Shown here piece after piece: positions 1 to 6,415 of a DNA stretch of 22,429 bases. The notes below the pieces were generated by a model, which was not told the origin of the DNA, did not search any database, and saw only the letters and a program-made list of their open reading frames with translations. The DNA is from Acidobacteria bacterium UBA2999 (GTDB lineage: Bacteria > Acidobacteriota > Vicinamibacteria > Vicinamibacterales > UBA2999): the NCBI GenBank assembly GCA_002346475.1, contig DDZV01000060.1, positions 12,459-34,887 of the forward strand, given 5' to 3'. The stretch's first letter is position 1. Every line of letters starts with the position of its first letter. The position numbers and the translations under genes were made by a program.

Positions 1-1
1 A

Positions 2-193
2 AGCTTTTACCAGCCACTTGACGGTGCGGTAGGCACATCGACTGATCGTGCTTGGTTTGCCGTTCGGACAGAGGTGCACTGTTCTCGATGCGGTGGTCAC
101 CTCGGTCACGTTTTTGAAGATGGCCCACCTCCAACAGGTTTACGGTATTGCATGAATGGTGTGGCTATGAAATTTGTTACTGGTTCAACGTGA
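2..193 (+). CDS. msrB: Peptide-methionine (R)-S-oxide reductase MsrB, C-terminal part (5' end outside window)
   Basis: The frame opening at base 2 encodes the last 63 residues of a MsrB-type methionine sulfoxide reductase, which reduces the R epimer of methionine sulfoxide. Visible hallmarks in order are CSRCGGHLGHVFEDG and PTGLRYCMNGVAMKF. The CxxC of the first motif is the distal half of the structural zinc site of zinc-containing MsrBs. The HLGHVF histidines and the Cys of RYCMN match the active-site residues of the family (Cys is the nucleophile). The gene stops with TGA at 191-193, which overlaps the GTG start of the following msrA (GTGA), so the two are translationally coupled. The upstream part lies outside the window, so I cannot say whether it has a signal peptide, though the neighbouring MsrA does. 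Confidence 0.93.
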   Translation, partial: SFYQPLDGAVGTSTDRAWFAVRTEVHCSRCGGHLGHVFEDGPPPTGLRYCMNGVAMKFVTGST

Positions 194-852
194 GGACTTA
201 TCGCCAGGCGCTTATTGTGATTGTAGGAGCGCTGTTGGCAGCTAGCTATTTTGGACTACGTGGCGGATTTCACTTTCACCTAGACCGATATGCTCATTTT
301 TCCCAGCCAATCGAAGGTCTACGATCTGGCAATCTTGAGACGGCCACGTTTGCGGCAGGTTGCTTCTGGTGTGTAGAGGAAGATTTTGATTCGCTTACAG
401 GGGTTCTTCGTACCACGTCTGGTTACACGGGAGGAGACACAGTTAGCCCAGCCTATGCTGAAGTATTAAGTGGTCAGACTGGCCACGCTGAAGCCGTGGA
501 AATTCTTTACGATCCGTTAAGAATTTCATATCAACAATTACTTGATCACTATTGGAAAAATGTTGACCCCCATGAAGGGGAAAGACAGTTTTGCGATATA
601 GGTAAACAGTACCGCCCAGTGATTTTTCATCACACTAAGCAGCAGCTCGAACTTGCAGTAGCATCTAAAGTGGCTGTCGAATCAAAATTCGGAACGGAGG
701 TTGCTGTTCAGGTTGTTGCGGCAACTCCTTTCTACGCTGCTGAGACTCATCACCAAAACTATGCAGAAGCACATCCGGTGCGTTATTGGTACTATCGGTG
801 GGCATGTGGTCGTGATCAGCGCTTGTTCGAATTGTGGGCAAGTGATTCCTAA
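190..852 (+). CDS. msrA: Membrane-anchored or exported peptide-methionine (S)-S-oxide reductase MsrA
   Basis: This is a 220-residue MsrA, which reduces the S epimer of methionine sulfoxide. The GCFWC motif carries the catalytic Cys at about residue 58, followed by the family's SGYTGG (about 78-83), the FCDIGKQYRP stretch, the THHQNY motif and a C-terminal Cys (WACGRDQR) that could resolve the sulfenic acid or disulfide. Residues about 7-25 form a hydrophobic segment absent from cytosolic MsrA, so the enzyme is probably anchored in the inner membrane facing the periplasm, or exported. I chose GTG at 190 because it overlaps the msrB stop as GTGA; an in-frame ATG at 148 lies inside msrB and would only prepend residues encoded over its C-terminus. 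Reductant supply for a periplasmic MsrA is not evident in the window. Confidence 0.93.
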   Translation: MRTYRQALIVIVGALLAASYFGLRGGFHFHLDRYAHFSQPIEGLRSGNLETATFAAGCFWCVEEDFDSLTGVLRTTSGYTGGDTVSPAYAEVLSGQTGHAEAVEILYDPLRISYQQLLDHYWKNVDPHEGERQFCDIGKQYRPVIFHHTKQQLELAVASKVAVESKFGTEVAVQVVAATPFYAAETHHQNYAEAHPVRYWYYRWACGRDQRLFELWASDS

Positions 853-888
853 AGGCATGCCCAGAAGTTAGTGGGACTTTTAAAACGA

Positions 889-1608
889 ATGGAAGCAGAA
901 CGATTTATTCTTTTTGGGACAGATCACCTGATAACTCTACTGATAGTTGTATTAGCAACGATATCGGTACCCTTCTTTTTTAAAAATACCTCTTCAAAGA
1001 CAAAAGATTTGTTTGGATATGGCTTGGCTTTTATCCTTTTAATAGATTTCCTTGCTAAGCCCTATTACTGGAGCCAAATGCTTGATGATGTCTTTGTGGA
1101 GCTTCTTCCTCTTCACATGTGCTCCTTATCTGAAATTTCCATCGCTATTTATCTGTTCGTGCGAAAGAAAATATTCTATGAGGTTTCTTTTTTTTGGGGT
1201 ATCGGTGGAGGCGTAATGGCTTTACTGCAACCAGATACTCAGTTCTCTTTTCCTGATGCTTACTACGTAGCATTCTTTTTAAGTCACGGAGCAGTATGGC
1301 TAGCTATCAGTTTTGCGTCTTGCGTGTTACGTAATCGGCCAACTGTAGATTCTCTAAAAAGAGTCTTTATTGTTTCTTGTGTTTCTATTGTGGCAATTTA
1401 TGTGATTAACTGGATGTTAGGACCGCCTGCAAACTATTGGTTTTTGGGTGCAAAACCTGCTGGAGCATCAATCATGGATTTGATGCCTGAACCTCCAAGA
1501 CATATACCAATTGTGGTTACACTGGCACTGATTATCTTCGGCCTCATCTATTTGCCGTTTTGGATTTACGATCGCCTGAAATCTAAGAATGCTGTATTTG
1601 AAGAGTAG
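889..1608 (+). CDS. YwaF/TMEM164-family integral membrane protein
   Basis: A polytopic membrane protein of 239 residues from ATG 889 (245 from GTG 871). It shows the signatures of the bacterial YwaF-like family (TIGR02206/TMEM164 superfamily): FGTDHL near the N-terminus, LPLHMCSLS in a central helix, and the NYWFLGAKPAGAS loop before the last helices. I count about seven hydrophobic segments. Bacterial members have no settled function; the animal relative TMEM164 has been reported as an acyltransferase acting on ether phospholipids, so a lipid role is possible but is only analogy. It starts within 40 bp of the msrA stop on the same strand and may be co-transcribed with msrBA. The start is uncertain: neither GTG 871 nor ATG 889 has a strong ribosome site, and the family usually begins only a few residues before the FGTDHL motif, which favours 889. 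Confidence 0.8.
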   Translation: MEAERFILFGTDHLITLLIVVLATISVPFFFKNTSSKTKDLFGYGLAFILLIDFLAKPYYWSQMLDDVFVELLPLHMCSLSEISIAIYLFVRKKIFYEVSFFWGIGGGVMALLQPDTQFSFPDAYYVAFFLSHGAVWLAISFASCVLRNRPTVDSLKRVFIVSCVSIVAIYVINWMLGPPANYWFLGAKPAGASIMDLMPEPPRHIPIVVTLALIIFGLIYLPFWIYDRLKSKNAVFEE

Positions 1609-1672
1609 AAGTATTGCAGGTGTGAGATTCAACCGTCGTCACAAAGTTATGCAGCTTTCTCGAGGTTGCTCG

Positions 1673-2689
1673 CTATCCTCCCCGCGTGTGCATTTCTAAG
1701 TGCGGGTCCTTCCGCAGAGTATCGACTGGAACAAAAGCTGCTCGGTCACTATCAGAAAGCCGTGTTTCAGCACCACGGTCATTTCGTTTTTCCCAGGTAT
1801 GTTGGATAAGCGTTTGTATGTGTTCGACGGATGCATTCGATCGTAGTGGGTTTCGGAGAGAAACACCGCCTGATGCATAGAGGCAGAGGTACCACATACC
1901 ATCAGCAGTGAGACGACTCCGATCGCATTGCCTGCAGAATGGTTCCGTTGTTGATGCAATGATGCCAAAGGAGGTCCCGTCATTGAATTGGTATCTCTGA
2001 GCGGGGGCTGAGTTCTGCTCGTCAATCATTTCAATAGTTCCGTAATGTGTAGCAAGACGTCGTAATAACTCTGTACGACTGACCACAGCATCAGGAGACC
2101 ACCTCGTGGCTCCGCCAACATCCATATATTCAATAAAGCGCACTTCTGCACCAAATTGTTTGCCGAATTCAATCATTGGTGAAAGTTCATCGTCGTTCAC
2201 GCCACGGATCACAACCATGTCAATTTTGAGGTCAGGGAAGAGTGGTGCAGAGATTTTGATTCCATCCAGCACCCGGTCCAATTCGTCAAATCGTGCAATC
2301 TTTTCAAAACGATTCGGCTGTAAGGTGTCCAGACTAACTGTAATTCGATGGAGTCCAGCCTTTTTTAACTGATGTGCCACAGGGCCTAATAGAACACCAT
2401 TGGTCGTTAGTGCGAGATCTTGTAGACGTTGTTTTGTAGCGAGGCGTGCAATTAAAGATGACAAATCACGACGGAGTAGTGGTTCGCCGCCTGTAATACG
2501 AACTTTCTGCAGACCTAGATCAAGAAAACTATCAACGAGTTTATCAATTTCCTCGAAGTGCAGGAGGTCCTCGCGAGGTAACCAAACGTAATCAGATTCG
2601 GGCATACAATAACTGCATCGAAGATTACAGCGGTCTGTAACGGAGAGCCGAAGGTTTCGAAGTGGGCGGTTGAATGTGTCAGAAAGCAT
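1673..2689 (-). CDS. moaA: GTP 3',8-cyclase MoaA (molybdenum cofactor biosynthesis)
   Basis: A full-length 338-residue radical-SAM enzyme that starts molybdenum cofactor synthesis by converting GTP to 3',8-cyclo-GTP; MoaC then makes cPMP. The SAM-binding [4Fe-4S] cluster motif is CNLRCSYC (Cys 21, 25, 28) and the SAM GGEP motif is at 67-70. The second, substrate-side cluster is formed by Cys 252, 255 and 269 (FCRQCDRSRLTADG then LCL). The protein ends in Gly-Gly, the C-terminal tail required for activity in the family. No other moa/mod gene or Moco enzyme is visible in the window. It lies 54 bp downstream of the cytochrome c gene on the same strand. There is no clear Shine-Dalgarno before ATG; instead a hairpin abuts the start codon. 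Confidence 0.96.
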   Translation of the reverse strand: MLSDTFNRPLRNLRLSVTDRCNLRCSYCMPESDYVWLPREDLLHFEEIDKLVDSFLDLGLQKVRITGGEPLLRRDLSSLIARLATKQRLQDLALTTNGVLLGPVAHQLKKAGLHRITVSLDTLQPNRFEKIARFDELDRVLDGIKISAPLFPDLKIDMVVIRGVNDDELSPMIEFGKQFGAEVRFIEYMDVGGATRWSPDAVVSRTELLRRLATHYGTIEMIDEQNSAPAQRYQFNDGTSFGIIASTTEPFCRQCDRSRLTADGMWYLCLYASGGVSLRNPLRSNASVEHIQTLIQHTWEKRNDRGAETRLSDSDRAAFVPVDTLRKDPHLEMHTRGG

Positions 2690-2721
2690 AAGGCTAAGCC
2701 GTAGAAATAGGTTTCAGCCTC
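2690..2721 (-). promoter_or_regulatory. Hairpin abutting the moaA start codon
   Basis: On the minus strand GAGGCTGAAACC (2721-2710) can pair, with one bulge, with GGCTTAGCCTT (2700-2690) across a nine-base loop. The right arm touches the ATG of moaA, where the ribosome site should be, and no GGAGG-like sequence is visible. It may limit translation initiation. It is too short to be the Moco riboswitch and has no U-tract for termination. A chance hairpin cannot be excluded. Confidence 0.3.
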
Positions 2722-2743
2722 AATAGAATAATAGATTTTGTGA

Positions 2744-3505
2744 TTATGATTCGCAGCTCGTGGAAACCATTTCCAAGGTAATGACATTAATTTTATTGTC
2801 ATTTTCCTCAAGAATTAGAAATCCCTTTGCAAAAACTTTTTGTCCGAGATAGTTGTCTGGTTTTGGATAGGGATCCATCAACAGATATTCTTCAGTTCCA
2901 AGAGCTGCCGTTTTTACAAATTCTGATTCTGCGGGGCGCACATGCTCAAGTGCCGTTACGAAGGCTTCCAGGCTATTAGCTAGAAGGTAATCACCGTCAG
3001 GGTCACGTTCCAGACAGCCGACGGCGCCAACAAGCGATCCATTCATAGGTGGTGCCAGTCCGTTTTCATCGACAATATGAATATTGGACATGGCCTCAAT
3101 ATCCAAGGGCAGCTCTTTGTCGCCCAGTGGAAATCCGTTTGAGTATAGGAGAAAAGCCAGGATATCTAGTTTCTCTTCGTCTGTGACAGACTCTGGATTC
3201 TCTGCAGGCATTTTTTCCTTAAGCCGGAGATAGAGTCTGTCGAGGTAGTGGCCACTCCAATTTCTCGCGAAAGATGAGCCTCTTAGTGCTGGGCCTTCAG
3301 CTCCTTCAAGTCCTTCACCATGGCAGAACGTACAGTGCGATAGAAAGTGCTTTCTCCCACGGTCCACCTGTTCCTGGGTAAAAATACCCGTCCACAGATC
3401 AGGCGTCTCTTGAGACTGAGCTGTTGCGATGGTTGGCCCGACGAGTAGAGTAATGAGCGTTAGGGCAACGATTTTTTCTGCGCTAGTAATCAAGGTTTTA
3501 ACCAT
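2744..3505 (-). CDS. Exported monoheme c-type cytochrome with a C-terminal beta-rich (OB-like) domain
   Basis: A 253-residue periplasmic protein from ATG 3505. Residues 1-30 form a signal peptide (MVKTL..., ending around ATAQ). One heme-attachment motif, CTFCH (Cys 58, Cys 61, His 62), sits in a class-I cytochrome domain (about 40-125), with Met 99 (EKMP) a likely sixth ligand. The remaining ~110 residues contain GAVGCLERDPDGDYLLAN and LGQKVFAKGFLI, a pattern that resembles small OB/beta domains often appended to acidobacterial periplasmic proteins (DUF5818-like). That assignment is tentative. The frame stays open to 3577, but that upstream start codon is the TTG of a good -35 box, so the downstream ATG is preferred. 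moaA follows 54 bp downstream. An electron-transfer role is likely; the partner is unknown. Confidence 0.87.
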   Translation of the reverse strand: MVKTLITSAEKIVALTLITLLVGPTIATAQSQETPDLWTGIFTQEQVDRGRKHFLSHCTFCHGEGLEGAEGPALRGSSFARNWSGHYLDRLYLRLKEKMPAENPESVTDEEKLDILAFLLYSNGFPLGDKELPLDIEAMSNIHIVDENGLAPPMNGSLVGAVGCLERDPDGDYLLANSLEAFVTALEHVRPAESEFVKTAALGTEEYLLMDPYPKPDNYLGQKVFAKGFLILEENDNKINVITLEMVSTSCES

Positions 3506-3549
3506 ATCACACGATGGGAGAAGTAGAAGACGAATTGAAGATTGCACGA

Positions 3550-3577
3550 AAAATACTACTATGGGCCTGCTTATCAA
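3550..3577 (-). promoter_or_regulatory. Sigma-70-type promoter for the cytochrome c (and perhaps moaA) genes
   Basis: On the minus strand TTGATA (3577-3572), a 16-bp spacer and TATTTT (3555-3550) form a recognisable -35/-10 pair. Transcription would start near 3543, giving a leader of about 38 nt before ATG 3505. The same TTG is the apparent upstream start of the longer open frame, so it also argues for the shorter protein. Confidence 0.45.
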
Positions 3578-3736
3578 GTGACACGGTCTATGATGCTATA
3601 CAGTACATGGAAACTTTCGGGTTTTAGTTTGTACAAAACAGGTGCAGTTTGAGTGGCAGGCCTCATTAATTTGGGATTACAGTAAGATTGTTAAAGGAAT
3701 AGACCATTTTCTCAAGTAGCTGATTTTTTGTTGTGT

Positions 3737-3813
<77 letters not shown>

Positions 3814-3825
3814 TTTTGTTTTTTT

Positions 3826-3863
3826 AAAAATGGCCGCAGTTCCTAAAGAATTGCGGCCGTTTT
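3826..3863 (+). terminator. Intrinsic terminator after tRNA-Pro (bidirectional form)
   Basis: GGCCGCAGTTC (3832-3842) pairs with GAATTGCGGCC (3848-3858), giving 11 bp with one G-T pair and a five-base loop. It is flanked by AAAAA upstream and a T run downstream. It sits 13 bp after the tRNA CCA and only about 40 bp before the next coding region. Confidence 0.82.
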
Positions 3864-3903
3864 ACTGATTGGCAATGACGTTACGTTTGGTTTGAGATCG
3901 TTT

Positions 3904-6177
3904 ATGCACAGAAGGTTCTTTCTAATCAGTGTTCTTTTCGTTGGCACATTGTGTGTGGCGACCCAACCGGTTTTAGCTCAACAGGATAGTCTTCAAACGA
4001 AGTCTTCGGAGATTGAGTCTAATCAGCAGGGGAATCGTCTCGTGCAGGCATGGCCTCTCTCCACCCCATTGACGATTGATGGGCGTCTTGATGAAGAGGT
4101 TTACACATCAAGATCATCAGCTACTGGCTTTATTCAACAAGAACCAAAGGAAGGTCTTCCGGCTACTGAGGAGACTGAGATTTGGGTTTTTTTTGATTCT
4201 GAAAATTTTTACTTTAGCGCTCGTTGTTGGGATAGCCAACCTGAACGGATGGTAGCAAACGAGATGTTGCGAGATGGCAACATTGTTCAGAATGACAACA
4301 TCACGCTGACATTAGACACATTCAATGATGACCGCACAGGTTTTTATTTCCAAACAAATCCTGTTGGGGGGCTCCGAGATCAGCAGATTAACACCGAGCG
4401 TAACGCTAATGTTGATTGGAATACAGTCTGGGATGCCAAGGTGACTCGTGACGAGCGTGGGTGGAGTGTAGAGATGGTCATTCCTTTTAAGTCTCTTCGT
4501 TACCCTTCAAGCGGAGAGCAACTTTGGGGAATTAATGTCAGGCGTATCGTGCGTTGGAAAAACGAACTTTCGTACCTGTCTCCTGTGCCTGCTTCGTACG
4601 GGAGTCCAGGTGTGTTTGCTGTTTCGTTGGGTGCACCGTTAGTAGGTCTTGAGGTTCCAGTCGCGAAAGCCCAATTAGAGTTTAAACCGTACGCAAAGTT
4701 GGGTGTTGCCAGTGACTACTTAGTTCATCCAGTTATTTCTAATGATTGGACAGCTGACGGAGGACTAGATTTTAAATATGGATTGACCAAGGGGTTAGTT
4801 GCTGATGTGACAATTAATACCGATTTTGCCCAAGTAGAAGCGGACGAACAACAAGTTAATCTAACTCGAGCGAGCCTTTATTTTCCAGAGAAGAGAGATT
4901 TCTTCTTAGAGGGGCAGGGCATTTTTAGTTTTGGCGGCGCAAGTACATATGGTGGCTACTTTGGACTTCGGCCAGTTTTGGAGAATGGGTCTGCGACATC
5001 CTTGATCCCGTCACTTTTTTTTAGTCGTCGCATTGGCCTCAGTAATGGTTATGAAGTTCCTATTAGGGCCGGTGGTCGTATAGCAGGTAACGCTGGTCCT
5101 TTTGCGATAGGGGTGCTGAACATCCAAACAGGAGATTCTCAAGTCGCTGGGGTTGCACCTACAAATTTTTCTGTTGTACGAATCAGACGTAACATTCTTC
5201 GTCGAAGCACCATCGGTATGATGGTGACATCTCGTTCGCGTCGTTCTGATGGAGAAGGTTCGAGTCAAGCCTTCGGCGTTGATGCAAACCTCACATTCTT
5301 TGAGACTCTCTCAATTCTGAGCTATTACGCGAAGACTCGTACACCAGAAATTGTCAAGGACAACGACAGTTATTTGGTGAAAGTAAATTTCCCTTTAGAT
5401 AAGTACGGTTTCAATTTTGAACGCCTCAGTGTTGGTGAGGGGTTTAAGCCTGACATGGGATTACTTATGCGGTCGGGTTTTAAGCGAACGTACGGATATG
5501 CACGTTATAGCCCACGGCCACAAACTGGTCCTATTCGAAAGGTTACCTGGAGAGCGAGCCTTGATTACATTACTGATCGCCAAAATCAACTACAGAGCCG
5601 AGAGGCCCTTGCCGGGGTTCGATTAGATTTTAATAACAGCGATCAATGGGTTACAGAGTATCGAAGAAATTTCGAGTTTCTTGCTGAGCCGTTCAAAATT
5701 GCTAGGGATGTTTTTATTGCACCAGGTGTTTACAAGTTTCAGGATCTTCATCTGATGTACTTCTCTGGTTCAGCACGCAAGCTTTCTGGGCGATTTAGTA
5801 TGAACCACGGAAGTTTTTATGGTGGAACACGCACTGAAGCAGCGATTAGTAGCAAATTAGATTTGGGGCCACAGCTAGGGATCGAACCACGAATCTCTTT
5901 CAACTGGATCAAGCTTCCTAATCGTAGTTTCAGAACGGATCTCATTGGCGGCCGTGTTATTTTTGCTGTGACTCCGCGGATGGTGCTTTCTAGCCTGACT
6001 CAGTACAATTCTGATGCGAGAGTGCTCACATCAAATATTCGTTTTCGTTGGGAGTACATACCTGGAAGCGACCTGTTTGTTGTTTATACAGATGGTCGTA
6101 ATACCAGCATGTCTGGATTTCCGATACTTGAGAATCGTTCGTTCGCAGTGAAATTCACACGTTTGTTCCGTCGATAA
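3904..6177 (+). CDS. Exported DUF5916-family protein with N-terminal CBM9-like domain
   Basis: A 757-residue exported protein. Residues 1-25 are a signal peptide ending QPVLA. Residues about 45-230 are a CBM9-like beta-sandwich (starts LTIDGRLDEEVY, includes YFSARCWDS, GFYFQTNP, WSVEMVIPFKSLRY). The rest is the DUF5916 domain, whose family signature NTDFAQVEADEQQVNLTR and FPEKRDFFLEG is plain at about residues 304-345, followed by alternating strands that suggest an outer-membrane beta-barrel and an aromatic-rich end. Proteins of this family are common in Acidobacteriota and Bacteroidota; their substrate is unknown, and an outer-membrane or carbohydrate-related role is inference. ATG 3904 is chosen over TTG 3892: a GAG lies seven bases upstream and the signal peptide starts cleanly. 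It converges with the small gene at 6179. Confidence 0.9.
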   Translation: MHRRFFLISVLFVGTLCVATQPVLAQQDSLQTKSSEIESNQQGNRLVQAWPLSTPLTIDGRLDEEVYTSRSSATGFIQQEPKEGLPATEETEIWVFFDSENFYFSARCWDSQPERMVANEMLRDGNIVQNDNITLTLDTFNDDRTGFYFQTNPVGGLRDQQINTERNANVDWNTVWDAKVTRDERGWSVEMVIPFKSLRYPSSGEQLWGINVRRIVRWKNELSYLSPVPASYGSPGVFAVSLGAPLVGLEVPVAKAQLEFKPYAKLGVASDYLVHPVISNDWTADGGLDFKYGLTKGLVADVTINTDFAQVEADEQQVNLTRASLYFPEKRDFFLEGQGIFSFGGASTYGGYFGLRPVLENGSATSLIPSLFFSRRIGLSNGYEVPIRAGGRIAGNAGPFAIGVLNIQTGDSQVAGVAPTNFSVVRIRRNILRRSTIGMMVTSRSRRSDGEGSSQAFGVDANLTFFETLSILSYYAKTRTPEIVKDNDSYLVKVNFPLDKYGFNFERLSVGEGFKPDMGLLMRSGFKRTYGYARYSPRPQTGPIRKVTWRASLDYITDRQNQLQSREALAGVRLDFNNSDQWVTEYRRNFEFLAEPFKIARDVFIAPGVYKFQDLHLMYFSGSARKLSGRFSMNHGSFYGGTRTEAAISSKLDLGPQLGIEPRISFNWIKLPNRSFRTDLIGGRVIFAVTPRMVLSSLTQYNSDARVLTSNIRFRWEYIPGSDLFVVYTDGRNTSMSGFPILENRSFAVKFTRLFRR

Positions 6178-6178
6178 T

Positions 6179-6388
6179 TCAGTGAATAACTTGGTTTTCT
6201 ATTGGTTCATCTAGTGGTTCAACGTGTGGAATTTCAAGGTGACGTACTATTTTAATTGCCTGGGCGATTATTAGATCAGCATCATTGGCATGTTTAGAGT
6301 GCTGTAGGTTTTTTCGCGCTACTCGAAGAGCACGAAGGACTTGAGCACGATCAAAGCGTTGACCTGCGCAATGGTCACAAAAACTCAC
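6179..6388 (-). CDS. Small CxxC protein of unknown function downstream of the TonB receptor
   Basis: A 69-residue frame from GTG 6388 with a good ribosome site (GGAGA, eight bases upstream). It begins just 27 bp after the TonB-receptor stop on the same strand, so it is probably read from the same mRNA. The N-terminus has a CDHC motif (residues 4-7; FCDHCAGQRF) resembling half of a zinc ribbon, followed by a basic, probably helical stretch (RAQVLRALRVARKNLQ) and an acidic/proline end. I do not recognise a family. It is soluble with no signal peptide. Arguments for reality are the ribosome site, position and non-random composition. It ends one base past the stop of the convergent DUF5916 gene, and the overlap-free fit supports a gene. 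Only homology would settle it. Confidence 0.6.
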   Translation of the reverse strand: MSFCDHCAGQRFDRAQVLRALRVARKNLQHSKHANDADLIIAQAIKIVRHLEIPHVEPLDEPIENQVIH

Positions 6389-6415
6389 GGGAACATTTCT
6401 CCATTTCAGAGATTA

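Noticed and set aside
1..6. AAGCTT at the very first bases
   Set aside because: It may mark a HindIII clone end, but a single site says nothing about biology, and the msrB frame reads through it normally.
1696..2811. Several overlapping frames of 60-110 residues on both strands within and beside moaA
   Set aside because: They are shadows of moaA (full length, with all cluster motifs), with no ribosome sites or recognisable domains.
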